Of a DNA stretch of 39,710 nucleotides, positions 37,461 through 39,710 are shown piece by piece. A program made the translations under genes and the position numbers. Within the stretch, counting starts at the first letter, position 1; each line of letters starts with the position of its first letter. This stretch comes from Massilia sp. BJB1822 (lineage in GTDB: Bacteria > Pseudomonadota > Gammaproteobacteria > Burkholderiales > Burkholderiaceae_D), in NCBI RefSeq assembly GCF_013369485.1, contig NZ_JABWEB010000033.1, positions 1-39,710 of the forward strand. Reading direction: 5' to 3'. A model generated the notes under the pieces. It had not been told where the DNA came from. It saw only the letters and a list, made by a program, of their open reading frames with translations, and did no database searches.

Positions 37461-39676
37461 GCGGACTCCTTGTCCGCCTTGGCGGATTTCAGAGTGCCGC
37501 GCAGGCTGTCCAGCGAGACGAAGTAGCCGTCGGCGCCGATGCGGGTCAGCGCTTCGCCGGCGTTGCTGCGGCGCTTGCGCTCCTTGACCAGCGGCGGGCA
37601 GGCGTGATCGTCGTAATACATCACCATGCAGTCGAGGCAGAGCAGGCATTCCATCTGGTCGATCTTGCCTTTGGCGTCGATGGCGTGCGAACCGCAGCCG
37701 GAGGCGCAGGCATGGCAGGTTTCGCATTCAGCCTTGCGTTTCAGGCCGAACAGGCGGAAGCGGCCAGGAATGGCAAGGCCGGCGCCCAACGGGCAGATGT
37801 ACTTGCAGTAGGGACGCTCGCTGATCAGGGACAGGCCCATGATCGCGCCGATGAAGACCCAGAACGGCCAGGTGCGGTTCCACACCCCGACCAGGAAGGT
37901 GGTCTTGAACGGCTCGATCTCGGCCAGATGCTCGGCCAGTTCCATCGAATACAGGGACACGCCCACCAGCACGGCGAACACGCCATATTTGACCCAGCGC
38001 AGCTTGTCGTGCAAGGCTTTCGGCAGCAGGCGCTGATAACGTTTCAGGCCGATGATCTCGCCCAGCTTGAACGTCAGGTGCTGCAGAGAGCCGAAGGGGC
38101 ACAGCCAGCCGCAGAACAGACCACGGCCCCACAGCAGCACGCTGGCGATGATGAACCACCAGAAGATGAAGATGAAGGGGTCGGACAGGAACAGTTCCCA
38201 CTTCCACTGGTTGAGCAGGGAGTGGAACCAGGTCATGACCTGGGTGATGCTGGGCTGGGCCTTCAGGTAGAAGCCGAAGAAGCCGACGCTGGCGATCCAC
38301 AGGAAGGTGCGCGGACGGCTGATCCACGGTTTGCTCTTGCGGTTGGACATACGCACCAGGCGGTCGCGCTGGGAATACAGCGCAACCGTTGCGGCCAGCA
38401 GAGCTACGAACAGCACGATCTCGGGAATGCGGCTGGACCAGATGCCCTTCCACAGCGCTTCCGGTTTCACGACCTTGGGATGGCCGCCTTCCAGGTAGCG
38501 CGCAGGCAGCCAGTATTCCTGGTCGAAGTGGACGAAGCTGCGCTGGCCGGTCTTGTTATCCTGTTTGTTGGCCAGCAGGGCCAGTTGCCAAGGCCAGGCC
38601 GGGTTGAATTGCTCCGAGCGCACGATGAAGATGGCCGATTCCTTGAATTCCGGCGTATCGCTGGGCACCAGGCGGTAGAGGTTGAGGTAGTCGGTGTCGC
38701 GGAAGGTGAAGCTCAGCGCGTCCTGGCGCACCTGGATACGATCATAGATGCCGCCGCGCACAAAGCCCGAACCCTTGAACGAGGCTTGGCCCTTGGCGAT
38801 GATGAAGAGCGCGTGGTCGGTCGGCTTCAGATCCACCATCAGGCGCTGGTAGCCCTGCTCGCCGAGGATGCTCTTGCCGATGGTCGGCGTATTCAGGTAG
38901 CCGAAATACAGGTCGATGTAGGGTCCGGCGCTATTGTCGCCGCCCACTTCGGAGGCTTTCACCACCATGTGCTGGATACTGCCCTCGGCAGCCAGCTGCT
39001 CCCAGTTCAGGCGCTCGTCGACGCCTGTGAAACGGGCCGGCGGCCGCGCTTCCACGGTGAAGATGCCGACCTGGCGGCCGATCTCGTAGGCGCTGCGCGA
39101 AATGACCTGGTTCTCGGCGATGGCGGTGACGGTGGCGCCGCTGATGGCGTCCAGGCCGGCGCCGGCAGCGGAACCGCCATGACCGATTTCCAGCTTAGCG
39201 TCGCCGCTCTTGCCCACGTATTGCTTGACGAAGTCCAGCAGCACGGATTCGGGAATGCCGGCCAGCAGAATCGGTTCGGAGTGTTTCAGCACGCGCACGC
39301 CGCTGATGATGCCCTTCTTATCCATGCCGATCAGGGTGACGACCGGTTTGCCGGAGTAAGCGGGAATGTCCACCACGTCGGTGGAGAGGAAGACGTAGCC
39401 GACGATTTCTTCCTTGCCGTCCTTGCCGGGGCCAAAGGCTTCCACATAGGTGGGCGAACCTTTGCGCTGCGAGAATCGGGTGGCCTGCGGCATGACGTCG
39501 CGGCAGGGAGCAAAGCCGCACAGATCGGGGCCATGCATCAGTTGTTCGGGAAGTTCGGCTTCGTAGGTGGCGGCCCGTCCCGGCTGCGGCAACAGCAGGA
39601 TGATAAGGGCGAGCACCAGCGACAGCAAGGCTAGCGTCTGCTGCCATGCCGTGCGGCTTGGTTTGATCGGTTTCAT
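37457..39676 (-). CDS. nosR: NosR membrane flavo-/iron-sulfur regulator and electron donor
   Basis: A 739-residue protein. The N-terminus has a signal segment ('LALLSLVLALIILLLPQPGR') and a periplasmic FMN-binding domain with the flavinylation motif SGAT ('GLDAISGATVTAIAENQV'). Five or so membrane helices follow. They are flanked by CxxxCP sites ('CGWLCPFGSLQHL', 'CKYICPLGAGLAI') and a polyferredoxin tail with two [4Fe-4S] motifs ('CETCHACASGCGSHAID' and 'CLLCLDCMVMYYDDHACPP'). NosR feeds electrons to nitrous oxide reductase and is needed for nosZ expression. The start is taken at ATG 39676; an in-frame TTG at 39691 is the only upstream alternative. The 5' flank is cut by the window edge, which contains a run of nine G (minus strand). 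Confidence 0.95.
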   Translation of the reverse strand: MKPIKPSRTAWQQTLALLSLVLALIILLLPQPGRAATYEAELPEQLMHGPDLCGFAPCRDVMPQATRFSQRKGSPTYVEAFGPGKDGKEEIVGYVFLSTDVVDIPAYSGKPVVTLIGMDKKGIISGVRVLKHSEPILLAGIPESVLLDFVKQYVGKSGDAKLEIGHGGSAAGAGLDAISGATVTAIAENQVISRSAYEIGRQVGIFTVEARPPARFTGVDERLNWEQLAAEGSIQHMVVKASEVGGDNSAGPYIDLYFGYLNTPTIGKSILGEQGYQRLMVDLKPTDHALFIIAKGQASFKGSGFVRGGIYDRIQVRQDALSFTFRDTDYLNLYRLVPSDTPEFKESAIFIVRSEQFNPAWPWQLALLANKQDNKTGQRSFVHFDQEYWLPARYLEGGHPKVVKPEALWKGIWSSRIPEIVLFVALLAATVALYSQRDRLVRMSNRKSKPWISRPRTFLWIASVGFFGFYLKAQPSITQVMTWFHSLLNQWKWELFLSDPFIFIFWWFIIASVLLWGRGLFCGWLCPFGSLQHLTFKLGEIIGLKRYQRLLPKALHDKLRWVKYGVFAVLVGVSLYSMELAEHLAEIEPFKTTFLVGVWNRTWPFWVFIGAIMGLSLISERPYCKYICPLGAGLAIPGRFRLFGLKRKAECETCHACASGCGSHAIDAKGKIDQMECLLCLDCMVMYYDDHACPPLVKERKRRSNAGEALTRIGADGYFVSLDSLRGTLKSAKADKESA

Positions 39677-39710
39677 ATGATGGCGATACAAAACAGCCGC
39701 CCCCCCCCGC

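Noticed and set aside
37604..39634. 676-codon open frame on the plus strand opposite nosR
   Set aside because: Antisense shadow; nosR on the other strand has complete motifs and operon context.

Overview
The window reads as a chromosomal segment of a GC-rich betaproteobacterium, probably Burkholderiales and plausibly Oxalobacteraceae (Massilia/Duganella/Janthinobacterium type). The grounds are overall base composition, a PEP-CTERM sorting tail, a REP-associated transposase with GGGGTCAGACCCC-type palindromes, and the denitrification gene set. Genus-level placement is an inference.

Left part (1-14.1 kb) is an anaerobic-metabolism region. It opens with the 3' end of a NirV-like formylglycine-generating-enzyme-family gene and a SCO copper chaperone. 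An anaerobic ribonucleotide reductase operon follows (nrdD, a separate small gene carrying the glycyl-radical loop, nrdG). Its promoter region has an FNR box and two NrdR boxes 31 bp apart. After a lower-GC accessory patch (nucleotidyltransferase/KfrB pair and an orphan gene) comes a minus-strand operon ubiU-ubiV-ubiT-DGC protein-ipdC: oxygen-independent ubiquinone hydroxylation co-transcribed with a phenylpyruvate/indolepyruvate decarboxylase. Divergent from it, across an intergenic region with two FNR-type boxes, lies hemerythrin/DUF2249 - NnrS-like membrane protein - PaaX-family regulator. I read this divergent pair as one anaerobic aromatic-keto-acid/ubiquinone module; it is the most interesting hypothesis in the window.

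Middle part (14.1-32.4 kb) is accessory or general. It holds a RAYT transposase between inverted REP copies, and AMP nucleosidase whose start codon lies in a perfect 11-bp hairpin. A PEP-CTERM gene remnant and an M43 metalloprotease fused to a seven-bladed PLL-type lectin propeller come next. A Fur-box-controlled ferri-siderophore uptake locus follows (AraC regulator; TonB receptor, RhtX/FptX-type importer, FAD monooxygenase). Then come a YjjG-type HAD phosphatase, an immunity-like gene cluster with a duplicated frameshifted gene end, a zinc phospholipase C operon with its own parvulin foldase, and an orphan antitoxin-like gene.

Right part (32.4-39.7 kb) is the nitrous oxide reductase accessory operon, read right to left: nosR, nosD, nosF, nosY, nosL, a cytochrome c5-like gene and a lipoprotein ApbE (NosX role). 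The nos genes overlap each other; nosZ is not between nosR and nosD, so it must lie beyond the right edge or elsewhere. Together the two ends describe a facultative denitrifier that makes deoxynucleotides and ubiquinone without oxygen. No tRNA, rRNA or CRISPR array was seen.
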